Shown: piece by piece, positions 1 through 6,178 of the stretch
Layout: every line of letters begins with the position of its first letter
How positions within the stretch are numbered: position 1 is the stretch's first letter
Assembly (NCBI GenBank): GCA_035653595.1
Contig: DASRBO010000076.1
Location: 1-16,665 of the forward strand
DNA from: DASRBO01 sp035653595
GTDB taxonomy: Bacteria > Actinomycetota > Acidimicrobiia > Acidimicrobiales > JAJPHE01
Length of the DNA stretch: 16,665 bases
Direction of reading: 5' to 3'
The notes under the pieces: generated by a model
What the model saw: only the letters and a program-made list of their open reading frames with translations
Databases searched by the model: none
Told to the model about the DNA's origin: nothing
Position numbers and translations under genes: made by a program

Positions 1-612
1 CAGCTGGCGGAGCTGGCGCAGGCCGGGGCCGGACAGGGCCACGAGGTTGACAAGGGAAAGCGGCAACAGGATCAGCGCCCACCGACTGACCGGATGCGAG
101 GCGTCCCAGGCCCGCAGCCGACGGCGGCGGTCCGCCTCGCCACCGCGGCGGGACAGCAGGTCGCGCAACCCAAAGGCGGCGACCAGGCCCACTTCGGCGG
201 CCGGCCAGGCCAGGGCGCGGGTCCGGAGGTGGTGCAGGTGGTAATGGTGCGCCGCCCATGCCCCGATGGCTACGTTGGCGGCCAGGATCACTGCCGCGAT
301 GCTGAGGTAGGTGCGAAGGGGGGCTCGCTCCAGTGCTCGCTCCAGGCGGCCGCCCAGCCCGTCGGCGGCATCGGTTCCGAGCCCGGCCACCTCCGGGCGC
401 ACTCGGGCGGCCACCTCGTGGGGGGTACCGAAGCGGGCGATGGCCGCCTCCAGGGCCTCCTCGGGCGAGAGTCCCTCGGCCTCGAGCCGGCCGACGTCTT
501 GTTCGAGGTGCTCTCGGACCTCCTCCAGGAGCCGCAGCCGGGTCTCGGTCCCGACATGTAGATGGGCGTCCAGGTCCCTCAGGTAGGAAGCGATGCTGGC
601 CACTGCGCTCAT
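1..612 (-). CDS. HAAS-type membrane protein, 3' end cut by window edge
   Basis: Reading on the minus strand from ATG at 612, 204 residues are open to the window edge, so the C-terminus is missing. Residues about 1-75 form a charged helical N-terminal domain (YLRDLDAHL, then EEVREHLEQD, then a GLSPEEALEAAIARFG motif). This is the pattern of the HAAS / permease-prefix domain that typically sits next to PadR regulators. Hydrophobic segments follow at about 102-121, 134-150 and 177-195. The start overlaps the stop of the upstream padR by four bases (ATGA), so the two genes form one translationally coupled operon. By family precedent it is a membrane effector or signalling protein whose level is set by the PadR repressor; its substrate is unknown. 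Domain assignment is by pattern recognition. Confidence 0.75.
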   Translation of the reverse strand, partial: MSAVASIASYLRDLDAHLHVGTETRLRLLEEVREHLEQDVGRLEAEGLSPEEALEAAIARFGTPHEVAARVRPEVAGLGTDAADGLGGRLERALERAPLRTYLSIAAVILAANVAIGAWAAHHYHLHHLRTRALAWPAAEVGLVAAFGLRDLLSRRGGEADRRRRLRAWDASHPVSRWALILLPLSLVNLVALSGPGLRQLRQL

Positions 613-932
613 CCGACCGTCCCCAAGACCGCGTTCACCCCTCGGGCGAAGTCGGCCCACGCCCGTTGGCCCTGGGAGAGCTCCTTGCGGCCCTTGGCGG
701 TGATGGCATACATGCGCCGGCGCCGGCCGGTGTCCTCGGACCAGGTGCTCTTGACCAGTCCTCGCCGCTCCAGGCGGTACAGCGCCGGATAGATGCTGCC
801 CTCCGGCACGTCGAACTCCCCGGAGCTGACCGTGCGCAGGTGCTCAGCGATGCCGTAGCCGTGTCCCGGCCGACGGGCCACCGCCGCCAGCAGCAGCAAC
901 TCCAGATGTCCCCGCAGGCCGTCCCCCCGCAT
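609..932 (-). CDS. PadR family transcriptional regulator
   Basis: 107 residues, the size of a short (type 2) PadR. The winged-helix core is clear: LELLLLAAVARRPGHGYGI (about 11-29), EFDVPEGSIYPALYRLERRGLV (about 39-60), then a wing with W-EDTGRRRRMYAITAKGR (about 64-82). A short C-terminal helix presumably dimerises. It binds DNA as a repressor and usually controls the membrane protein encoded next to it, here the overlapping HAAS gene. The ATG at 932 is favoured because a -35/-10 pair upstream puts the transcription start about 3 nt before it, giving a leaderless message. A perfect AAGGAGGT at 988-995 on this strand is too far upstream to serve this start. Confidence 0.9.
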   Translation of the reverse strand: MRGDGLRGHLELLLLAAVARRPGHGYGIAEHLRTVSSGEFDVPEGSIYPALYRLERRGLVKSTWSEDTGRRRRMYAITAKGRKELSQGQRAWADFARGVNAVLGTVG

Positions 933-941
933 TACCCAGAC

Positions 942-970
942 AACCTAGGGCTGGCAGGGGCGGACGTCAA
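942..970 (-). promoter_or_regulatory. Promoter of the leftward padR-HAAS operon (leaderless)
   Basis: On the minus strand TTGACG (970-965) and TAGGTT (947-942) are separated by exactly 17 bp. The predicted start of transcription, about 7 nt past the -10, falls at about 935, three bases before the ATG at 932. This fits a leaderless actinobacterial promoter. Found by eye, not experimentally supported. Confidence 0.6.
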
Positions 971-995
971 GGGTCGCCGGTCCCGAGTACCTCCT

Positions 996-1005
996 TACGC
1001 GCGTA
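996..1005. promoter_or_regulatory. Candidate operator, perfect palindrome TACGCGCGTA
   Basis: A 10-bp perfect palindrome in the gap between the two divergent padR genes, flanked by direct GTACCTC copies at 987-993 and 1003-1009. It resembles the core of the palindrome at 1071-1083 (TACG...CGTA), so one or both PadR proteins may bind it. Low-complexity GC sequence makes chance occurrence possible. Confidence 0.3.
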
Positions 1006-1048
1006 CCTCGGCCCGTCCAGCTCGGACCGTCGTGCGGCCTGTCAGGAA

Positions 1049-1083
1049 TTGTCGGGGAGGGCGTTCTGATCTACGATTCGTAG
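1049..1083 (+). promoter_or_regulatory. Promoter with palindromic operator over the -10, for padR at 1100
   Basis: TTGTCG (1049-1054) and TACGAT (1072-1077) are 17 bp apart. The -10 hexamer lies inside a perfect inverted repeat, CTACGA-T-TCGTAG (1071-1083). A repressor bound there would block RNA polymerase, which fits autoregulation by the PadR protein encoded just downstream. Transcription would start near 1084. Confidence 0.55.
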
Positions 1084-1099
1084 GAGATTCGGAGGTCGG

Positions 1100-1564
1100 A
1101 TGGCTGGCCCGAGGTTCTTGAAACATGGCGAGTTGCCCCTGGTCGTCTTGGCAATGCTGGAGGATCGCCCCGACCACCCTTGGGGGGTCCTACAGCGCAT
1201 TACCGAACGGTTCGGCGACAGCTACGCCCCGTCACCAGGAACCGTCTACCCGGCTGTGTCCGCCTTGGCGCAGCGGGGACTCATCGACGGCGCCCGGCAG
1301 GGTCGGCGCACCGTCTACGCCCTCACCCGATCCGGCCGCGCGACCCTCGAGGCTCACCGAGGCGATCTGAGCGCACTGGAAGCCAGGATCGGCAAGTCTG
1401 TCGGTCTGAGCAACGATCTGGACAGGGCCTTTGTCCGGCTACGTGCGGCCATCGCCGAGACCACTCGCCGCGAAGGAGCAGGGGTGGCGGTCGCGGCCAT
1501 AGAGGCCGCCATCCGCCGGCTGGAACAGTCCCGTCCAGCAGCTGCCAACGTCGCCCGTGCCTGA
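1100..1564 (+). CDS. PadR family transcriptional regulator, long form
   Basis: 154 residues with an N-terminal PadR winged helix: GELPLVVLAMLEDRP-HPWGVLQRI (about 10-34), PSPGTVYPAVSALAQRGLI (about 44-62), and a wing with GRRTVYALTRSGRATLEAH (about 68-86). The longer C-terminal part (about 88-145) is helical and alanine-rich, likely the dimer domain of a larger PadR. GGAGG at 1091-1095 sits 4 nt before the ATG. The stop overlaps the next gene by 8 bp, so it is co-transcribed with the membrane protein at 1557. The palindrome over its promoter suggests it represses its own operon. It is only distantly similar to the short PadR on the other strand, so the two are unlikely to be a recent duplication. 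Confidence 0.88.
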   Translation: MAGPRFLKHGELPLVVLAMLEDRPDHPWGVLQRITERFGDSYAPSPGTVYPAVSALAQRGLIDGARQGRRTVYALTRSGRATLEAHRGDLSALEARIGKSVGLSNDLDRAFVRLRAAIAETTRREGAGVAVAAIEAAIRRLEQSRPAAANVARA

Positions 1565-2159
1565 CGAGGATCCGCTTCGGGAGGTCGCTGAGGCCTTGGA
1601 CCTCGAGAGACGCCGGGCGAACCGGGCCGGCCGGCCCCGGATGGCTAAGGTCATGGCCATCGGGCTGGCTTCAGGAGTGGCCCTCAGCATCGGAACGATG
1701 TTCCTTTGGGGCACCAGGCGGCCGGCCGCGTCCGGCGGCTCCTACCTGTTGGCTCGGCTGGCCCTATCCCTAGGAGTGGGCATCATTGGCTTCCTGGCTT
1801 GGCGCCGAGTTGCCCGCGGCGGCATCCGTTTGAATCCGACCTGGTCGGCCTCGGCCGAGCAGCGTCGCGCCGTCCGCCGCTCGATTCGCCACGGCGAGCC
1901 GGCGGATTCGCCCGAGTTAGCCGAGCTGACTCTCGATGCCATCGCCATTCAGCGGAGGGTCTGGCCGTGGGTTCCTATTCTCTACGTCGTCCTGGCCTCA
2001 ATCGTCTTGCTCGACCTTGTCACGGGCCACAGCAGCTCACCCGAGAGTGACGTGATTGGGGTCGCTTTATTCCTTGGGCTTGCCCTTTGGCAGACTGTTG
2101 CAGTGATTCGCCTCAAGCACGCCGAGGTCACGAACCGGGACTTTCTTGATCGCCAATGA
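1557..2159 (+). CDS. Four-helix membrane protein of the padR operon
   Basis: 200 residues starting at GTG 1557, which overlaps the end of padR by 8 bp. Hydrophobic segments lie at about 30-52, 63-83, 136-156 and 164-186. A charged, probably cytoplasmic segment of about 50 residues lies between the second and third (EQRRAVRRSIRHGEPADSPE). The first 28 residues are charged and helical (LREVAEALDLERRRANRAG). No catalytic motif is visible and the family is not recognised. Context suggests it is the target of the PadR regulator upstream, in the same logic as the HAAS gene on the other strand. A function in transport or stress signalling would be a guess. Confidence 0.75.
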   Translation: MPDEDPLREVAEALDLERRRANRAGRPRMAKVMAIGLASGVALSIGTMFLWGTRRPAASGGSYLLARLALSLGVGIIGFLAWRRVARGGIRLNPTWSASAEQRRAVRRSIRHGEPADSPELAELTLDAIAIQRRVWPWVPILYVVLASIVLLDLVTGHSSSPESDVIGVALFLGLALWQTVAVIRLKHAEVTNRDFLDRQ

Positions 2160-2291
2160 CGGTTGTCGGTCCGGTGACGGCCGTGACATCCGTCATGCGC
2201 TGCCGACGTGGCCACGGATGCGAGTCCCCACTGACGATCAGGCCACCCCGTGCCGAAGAGCGGGATACGAGATCCCCCTTGCGGAGTGCCC

Positions 2292-2321
2292 TTGACGAAT
2301 CGCAATGCGCTTTCGTATAGC
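2292..2321 (+). promoter_or_regulatory. Promoter for HTH/ClpX-zinc-finger gene (leaderless)
   Basis: TTGACG (2292-2297), an 18-bp spacer, then TATAGC (2316-2321). The expected transcription start is at about 2328, which is the GTG taken as the start codon. This is one of the clearest promoter matches in the window and it fixes the start of the following gene. Confidence 0.6.
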
Positions 2322-2327
2322 TTCGCC

Positions 2328-2706
2328 GTGACACATCATCTGGTCGGTGCTGCGGAGGTGCTGGGGGTCACGCGCCAGCGGATCCATCAACTCGCCAGTC
2401 GTGCTGATTTCCCGAAGCCGGAAACAGAGCTCACAATGGGGCAAGGTCTGGAGTCGAGAGGCTGTCGAACGATGGGCCAACGAGCACAGAGATGACGCGC
2501 CGGGCCCCCATCCGCTGGCGTGCTCGTTTTGCGGTAAGCACATCACATCGGTTCTGAAGCTTGTCGCCGGGCCTGGTGGCATCGAGATCTGCAATGAGTG
2601 CATCGACTTAGCTGGTGAGATAGTCCTTGAAGAGACGGCCGGCCGAGGTCTGAGTCGAGTCCATGCGTACTTCTTTCGGTCGGGTGTCTCGACGGCCGTG
2701 AGTTAG
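2328..2706 (+). CDS. HTH protein with ClpX-type C4 zinc finger (frameshifted in this sequence)
   Basis: Two reading frames make one protein. From GTG 2328 the first frame gives LVGAAEVLGVTRQRIHQLASR, a MerR/AlpA-like helix-turn-helix. The second frame continues with VWSREAVERWANEHRDD and then a ClpX-type zinc-binding domain (CSFCGK ... GIEICNECIDLAGEI) to the stop at 2706. Removing one G from the run GGGG at 2438-2441 joins them as ELTMGKVWSREAVERWA, giving 125 residues with cysteines at 65, 68, 88 and 91 (C-x2-C-x19-C-x2-C). The family pattern is a small DNA-binding protein carrying the ClpX zinc domain without the AAA+ ATPase. In ClpX this domain binds substrates and adaptors; what it does here is unknown. 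The frameshift may be a sequencing error. Only 2347-2706 reads as an uninterrupted frame for the C-terminal part. Confidence 0.7.
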
Positions 2707-2750
2707 CAAAGGAGGGACTTCCGGGCCCAGCCAGATAGCCAGGCTGTGGG

Positions 2751-3053
2751 ATGTCGGTGCCTTCATGTCCGCATAACCGGAGTTGGGGGACGCGGCCGGT
2801 CGACCCCGTCGACGCCGCCGCCGCCCTGGCCGCTGGAGTCCTCCGGCGCCGTCCGTTCCCAAGGGCGAACGCAGCGGTGGCCTGGCTGTGCCTGGTGCAG
2901 GCCCTGGCGCTCAACGGGGTGCTGCTCCCCTCTGGAGTCGGTAACGACGCCCGCGCTGCTGCGATCCCTGCAGCACCAACCGGTGGCGGCCGCCCAGATC
3001 GCTCTATGGATCCGGTCTCGGTTGACGCGGCTTTCCGGGACGGTGATCGATGA
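2751..3053 (+). pseudogene. Fic/Doc-like degenerate domain, frameshifted, apparently N-terminal to the sigma fragment
   Basis: From ATG 2751 the frame gives a segment with the layout of the Fic/Doc core helices: DAAAALAAGVLRRRPFPRAN, then AAVAWLCLVQALALNGVLLP. The Fic motif HPFx(D/E)GNxR would align with RPFPRANAA, so the catalytic His and Gly are absent and an AMP- or phosphotransferase is unlikely. Deleting one C from CCCC at 2927-2930 moves into the frame reading LESVTTPALLRSLQHQPVAA and QIALWIRSRL, which fits the C-terminal helices of Doc-like proteins. That frame runs without a stop into the sigma-70 fragment. A strong AAAGGAGGG at 2708-2716 has no start codon at the right distance. The Fic/Doc match is by eye and moderate at best; an unrelated helical protein is possible. 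Confidence 0.35.
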
Positions 3054-3469
3054 AGCAGGGGTCTCCGCCTACCTGGACGAGGTGCGCAGTCGATCCGGGG
3101 CGGGACTGGCCCCCGACGAGGAGACGGCCTGCTTCGAAGCCGTGCGCAAAGGGCAGGAGGCTGAGTACGCCCTCGCACGAGGCGACGCGCACGGTCTCGG
3201 AGCTGGGCAAAGCGCCGGGCTGGCCGAACGGGTCGCCGCCGGCCATACGGCCGAGGCCCGCCACGTCGACGAATACCTCGTCCTGGCCGCCAACCTGGCC
3301 CTCGGCTATCGGCGGCCCGGCCGGGACTTCTTCGATGTGGTGGCTGACGCCAACCTGGGCCTTCGCTGGGGCGATCCGGAAGTTCGATGCCACCAAGGGC
3401 TTCGCCTTCTCCACCTACGCCACCTGGTGGATCCGATCGGCCATTACCAGAGGACTGGGGGCGGCGTAG
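3043..3469 (+). pseudogene. Truncated, frameshifted sigma-70 (regions 1.2 to 2 only)
   Basis: The frame from GTG 3043 shows region 1.2 (VSAYLDEVRSRSGAGLAPDE), a linker, then region 2.1-2.2 (EYLVLAANLALGYRRPGRDF, FDVVADANLGL). Region 2.3-2.4 is in the next frame: AIRKFDATKGFAFSTYATWW followed by IRSAITRGLG, a near-canonical match to group 1/2 sigma factors. Deleting one G from GGGG at 3368-3371 restores GLRWAIRKFDATKG. The frame then stops at 3467-3469, straight after region 2.4. No region 3 or 4 is visible in any frame to 3740, so promoter -35 recognition is missing even after correction. It is either a pseudogene of a HrdB/SigB-like factor or a deliberately short sigma-like protein. Region 2.1-2.2 is more diverged than 2.3-2.4. 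Confidence 0.7.
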
Positions 3470-3739
3470 GCGCAGTAGGGACGAGGCGCGCCAGTCTTGG
3501 CGACCGACCGCGCTCGAGTCGCCCATCACCAGCCGCAAGAGGCCGCGTTGGTGGTCAAGCTTCTTCCGGATAGCCGTTCTGCTTGTTCCCCGGAAGCTGA
3601 TCGCGGACAGAGCCTTCTCGGATGCCAGACGGGTCGGGTGCTGGCAACGGATGCGTTTCCATAGGCCCCGAGGCATCGCTGGCAGCAAGGGCGCCTGACT
3701 CCCGCCTCATGGCGGGCCAACACTGAGGGCGCCGGCGTA
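3470..3739. other. Gene-poor stretch with one hairpin
   Basis: No convincing coding frame on either strand; open frames here lack motifs and look like high-GC chance. A hairpin is formed by CCCGCC (3701-3706) and GGCGGG (3711-3716) with a TCAT loop. It is nested inside AGGGCGCC copies at 3688-3695 and 3726-3733 whose GGCGCC cores can also pair. There is no T-tract, so it is not a classical terminator. The stretch may be the decayed 3' end of the sigma gene. Confidence 0.4.
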
Positions 3740-3797
3740 TCTCGTACATCCGTTGCGGCTGGCTCCGTACACCGATTCTGGAGGTTCTCGTACACCG
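3740..3797 (+). repeat. Three direct repeats CTCGTACAYCG at an exact 23-bp period
   Basis: GTACA occurs at 3744, 3767 and 3790, each in a similar context: TCTCGTACATCCG (3740-3752), CTCCGTACACCG (3763-3774) and TCTCGTACACCG (3786-3797). The regular 23-bp spacing is about two helical turns, as in arrays bound by one protein on one face of DNA. They lie just upstream of the GntR operator of the ABC operon. Alternatively, read on the minus strand (TGTACGAG...), they resemble the repeated transposase-binding motifs at ends of IS21-type elements, in which case this is a relict IS end. Confidence 0.5.
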
Positions 3798-3838
3798 TCA
3801 GGAGGCCCCGGGGCCCCCACCAGTTCAGACCGAATGTG

Positions 3839-3857
3839 GTGCTATTGACACTAGCAC
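3839..3857 (+). promoter_or_regulatory. GntR (YtrA-type) operator, GTGCTA-N7-TAGCAC, copy 1
   Basis: A perfect 6-7-6 inverted repeat (GTGCTA at 3839-3844, TAGCAC at 3852-3857). The same two half-sites with the same 7-bp spacer occur at 5808-5826 in front of the GntR gene, while the spacer bases differ. That is the signature of a dimer-binding site. A TTGACA lies inside the spacer (3845-3850) but no good -10 follows it; TGC-TATTGA (3840-3848) could serve as an extended -10. Either way, a bound repressor would cover the promoter of the PLDc_N-ABC operon. Confidence 0.7.
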
Positions 3858-3872
3858 TAGTCATCGGGCACC

Positions 3873-4091
3873 ATGGCTGATGACTCGGAGCTGGGAGAGG
3901 TCACTTTGCTCGCTGCCGCCATAGCGCCGCTCGTCGTGGCTGGAGGGGCCTTCATGATCTTCTGTTTGTGGGACCTGGCGCACTCTGGCCCCAGCCGATA
4001 CCTGCCCCGGTGGGCCTGGGCGCTGATCTGTCTGGCGTCCATCCCCTTGGGCGGTATCGCCTATCTGATCTTCGGCCGGAGTCAATCCTGA
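3873..4091 (+). CDS. PLDc_N domain small membrane protein
   Basis: 72 residues matching the phospholipase D-nuclease N-terminal domain (PLDc_N), a two-helix membrane module: hydrophobic segment 13-33, then CLWDLAHS, RYLPRWAWALICLASIPLGG and AYLIFGR. No nuclease domain is attached. Such small proteins are common at the head of YtrA-GntR/ABC operons, so it is probably an accessory membrane part of the transporter; its activity is unknown. The start is ATG 3873, or possibly TTG 3906, which follows GGGAGAGG (3893-3900) and gives 61 residues. Its TGA overlaps the proposed start of the ATPase gene. Confidence 0.8.
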   Translation: MADDSELGEVTLLAAAIAPLVVAGGAFMIFCLWDLAHSGPSRYLPRWAWALICLASIPLGGIAYLIFGRSQS

Positions 4092-4990
4092 TCGTCACCA
4101 CCTCGGCGCTGACCAAGGTCTATTCCGGACGCACGGCGCTCGATGAGGTTGACCTGGCCGTGCCCGCCGGATCGATCTATGGGCTGGTAGGGCCCAACGG
4201 TGCCGGCAAGACGACGCTTCTGGGGATCCTGGCCGGCCTGCGTTCGCCGACGGCCGGCGAGGTCTGCCTGGGGGTACCGACCACCGCCGTGACCATCTGC
4301 CCCGACACTCCCGTCTTCGAGCCTTGGCTCACCGCGTCGGAGACCGTGGCGTTCTCGGCACCGATTGCTGCGCCAGCCGCCGACGAGCTCCTCGAAGAGG
4401 TAGGACTGGCGCAGGTACGTGGCCGACGCGTGGGCGGCTTCTCTCGGGGCATGACCCAGCGGCTGGGCTTGGCCGTCGCTCTGGCCGCCCAACCTTCGTT
4501 GCTGATCCTGGACGAGCCATGCTCGGGGCTGGATCCGGCCGGGCGGTTCCAGCTTCTCGAACTCATCACTCGGCTTCGGGGCAGGACCACGGTCCTGTTC
4601 TCCACCCATCTCCTGGCCGACGTGGCCCGCATCTGCGACCAGCTGGGAGTCCTCGATGACGGCCGACTTGCCTACCAGGGGGGCCTCGCGGAGTTCAGCG
4701 CCCAGTGGGCCCGACCGGTCTGGACCGTCCGGGTACGGGGTGAGGCGGGCGAGCTCGTCCGCCTGCTGGAGGCCGAGGACTGGGTCCACGGCGCCGAGCT
4801 CGGCCCTGACGGGTCGATCCGCGTCACCGCCTACGACGTGGGCCAGGCCGAAATGGGACTGCCCCGCGTGGTCTGCCGGGCGGGTATGGGCCTGCTCAGC
4901 CTCGCTCAGGAGTCCGACCTGGAAGCGGCGTTCCTCTCCCTCACCTCCACCACGGCCAGGGACGGGCCGGGAGCTGAGGCGATGTCGTGA
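4088..4990 (+). CDS. ABC transporter ATP-binding protein
   Basis: About 300 residues. Numbered from codon 4088: Walker A GPNGAGKTT (35-43), signature GGFSRGMTQRLGLA (116-129, FSRGM in place of LSGGQ), Walker B LLILDEPCSGLD (138-149), and H-loop His174 in LFSTHLL. It hydrolyses ATP to drive the permease encoded next. The Q-loop position reads ICPDTPVF (70-77) with no Gln, which is unusual. No ATG, GTG or TTG starts the family-typical N-terminus (IVTTSALTKVYSG). CTG 4088, 6 nt after GGAG (4078-4081) and overlapping the previous TGA, or ATC 4091, is the best candidate; a GTG at 4010 would add 26 odd residues. The C-terminal 100 residues form a diverse accessory domain. It overlaps the permease start by GTGA. 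Confidence 0.9.
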   Translation: MIVTTSALTKVYSGRTALDEVDLAVPAGSIYGLVGPNGAGKTTLLGILAGLRSPTAGEVCLGVPTTAVTICPDTPVFEPWLTASETVAFSAPIAAPAADELLEEVGLAQVRGRRVGGFSRGMTQRLGLAVALAAQPSLLILDEPCSGLDPAGRFQLLELITRLRGRTTVLFSTHLLADVARICDQLGVLDDGRLAYQGGLAEFSAQWARPVWTVRVRGEAGELVRLLEAEDWVHGAELGPDGSIRVTAYDVGQAEMGLPRVVCRAGMGLLSLAQESDLEAAFLSLTSTTARDGPGAEAMS

Positions 4991-5739
4991 GGCTGTGGCG
5001 CGTCGAGTGGCTGCGCCTGTGGCGCACAAGAAGGTGGCTGGCCCTCCTGGCCCCCTTTGTCGCCTTCGGCTTCGGCGGCCCCATTTTGGCCAAGTACCTG
5101 CCCCAGATCCTCGGGACCAGCATCGCTTCCGGAGGCATCAGGATCACCGCGCCCCCGCCCGTGCCGGCCGACGGCATCGAGGAGTTCATCCACAACGGGA
5201 TGGGACTGGGAGTGCTGGTGGCCATCGTGGTGGCCGCCGCCGCCGTGAGCGTGGACGCCCATCCGGCTCTGGGCGCCTTCTACCGCACCAGGGTGCGTCA
5301 CTCCCACCAGCTGGTCATCCCGCGCTATTGCGTGGTGGCCGTGGCCAGCGCTGCTGCCTTGGTCGCCGGGACCGGCGCCGCCTGGTACGAGACAACGGTG
5401 TTGTTGGGAGGCCTGCCGACCTCGCCCATGGTGGTCGGCACCGCTCTGGAGCTCCTCTACCTGGTCTTCGTCTTAGCCCTGGTCTCGGCGGCGGCGAGCG
5501 TGGTCCGCACGCCGCTGATGAGCGCGGCGGTGGCCCTCGGGGCCCTGTTCGCCCTGCAGCTGGTGGGGATCGTCCACGGGGCGGGCTCCTGGTTGCCCAC
5601 CTCCCTCGCCGCTGGCCTGACCACGGTGGTCAAGACAAGGCACTACCGGTCCTTCCTGGACTCGGCCATCATCGCCGCGGCCGCCACCGGGGCCCTGTTG
5701 GTCTTCGCCATCGCCCGAATCGGCCGCCGGGAGCTCTAG
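4987..5739 (+). CDS. ABC transporter permease
   Basis: 250 residues starting at GTG 4987, overlapping the ATPase stop by four bases. About six transmembrane segments: 17-35, 73-89, 112-138, 150-172, 176-196 and 225-245, with an extracytoplasmic loop after the first. The positively charged N-terminus (MRLWRVEWLRLWRTRRW) resembles the start of ABC-2 type permeases. It would pair with the ATPase in a homodimeric exporter. The substrate is unknown; YtrA-regulated ABC-2 systems are often linked to cell-envelope stress or antibiotic export, which is an analogy only. A weak hairpin (5753-5775) without a T-tract follows the stop. Confidence 0.85.
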   Translation: MRLWRVEWLRLWRTRRWLALLAPFVAFGFGGPILAKYLPQILGTSIASGGIRITAPPPVPADGIEEFIHNGMGLGVLVAIVVAAAAVSVDAHPALGAFYRTRVRHSHQLVIPRYCVVAVASAAALVAGTGAAWYETTVLLGGLPTSPMVVGTALELLYLVFVLALVSAAASVVRTPLMSAAVALGALFALQLVGIVHGAGSWLPTSLAAGLTTVVKTRHYRSFLDSAIIAAAATGALLVFAIARIGRREL

Positions 5740-5776
5740 GAGGCGAGGGCCCCGCCGATCTCGAGAGGGTCGGCGA

Positions 5777-5826
5777 TTGCAGGGTGGCTAGCGTCCTGGA
5801 TACGGTCGTGCTAGCATCAGTAGCAC
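5777..5826 (+). promoter_or_regulatory. Promoter and GntR operator copy 2 for the gntR gene
   Basis: TTGCAG (5777-5782), an 18-bp spacer and TACGGT (5801-5806) form a plausible promoter. GTGCTA (5808-5813) and TAGCAC (5821-5826), 7 bp apart, repeat the operator seen at 3839-3857. It lies over the predicted transcription start (about 5813) and ends one base before the ATG at 5828, as expected for autorepression. Confidence 0.7.
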
Positions 5827-5827
5827 C

Positions 5828-6178
5828 ATGTTGCTGGTGGCGCTGGACCCGAACGATGCCACCCCCCTCCACGAACAGACGGCCGGCTCGATCCGACGGG
5901 CGATCATCGAGGGCCAGTGCAAGCCGGGTGACCGCCTGCCACCAGCGCGGGACATAGCCGCGGCACTGGGCGTCAACGCCAACACCGTCCTGCGGGCACT
6001 GCGGGGCCTGCGAGACGAGGGGGCGCTGGAGTTCCGGCGGGGCCGGGGCATCACTGTGGCCTCCGGGGCGGGCGGAAGGGCCGAACTGGTGGCCCGAGCC
6101 AAGGAGCTGACCCGCCTGGCCCGCCGTCAGGGATTCAGCCGGGAGGAGCTGATCGAGATGATCCGGGAGCTGCGATGA
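5828..6178 (+). CDS. GntR family regulator, YtrA subfamily
   Basis: 116 residues, the short length typical of the YtrA subfamily. The winged helix spans about 12-78: PLHEQTAGSIRRAIIEGQ, GDRLPPARDIAAALGVNANT, VLRALRGLRDEGALEFRRGR. A short helical C-terminal tail (84-116) dimerises, and there is no large effector domain. It represses transcription by binding inverted repeats; the matching sites before this gene and before the PLDc_N gene give it two targets, its own gene and the ABC operon. Its stop overlaps the next gene by ATGA. The inducing ligand is not evident. Confidence 0.93.
   Translation: MLLVALDPNDATPLHEQTAGSIRRAIIEGQCKPGDRLPPARDIAAALGVNANTVLRALRGLRDEGALEFRRGRGITVASGAGGRAELVARAKELTRLARRQGFSREELIEMIRELR

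Noticed and set aside
2543..3688. 381-codon open frame on the minus strand
   Set aside because: It lies antisense to the ClpX-finger and sigma-70 fragments, is Arg/Pro/Ser-rich and has no motif; the plus-strand sigma match is specific.
3740..3797. CRISPR array
   Set aside because: The three repeats are only about 12 bp with 11-bp gaps, far too short for repeats and spacers, and no cas gene is present.
4656..5957. 433-codon open frame on the plus strand
   Set aside because: It is another frame of the ATPase and permease genes, which carry the Walker motifs and membrane helices; the frame is Arg/Gly/Pro-rich without domains.
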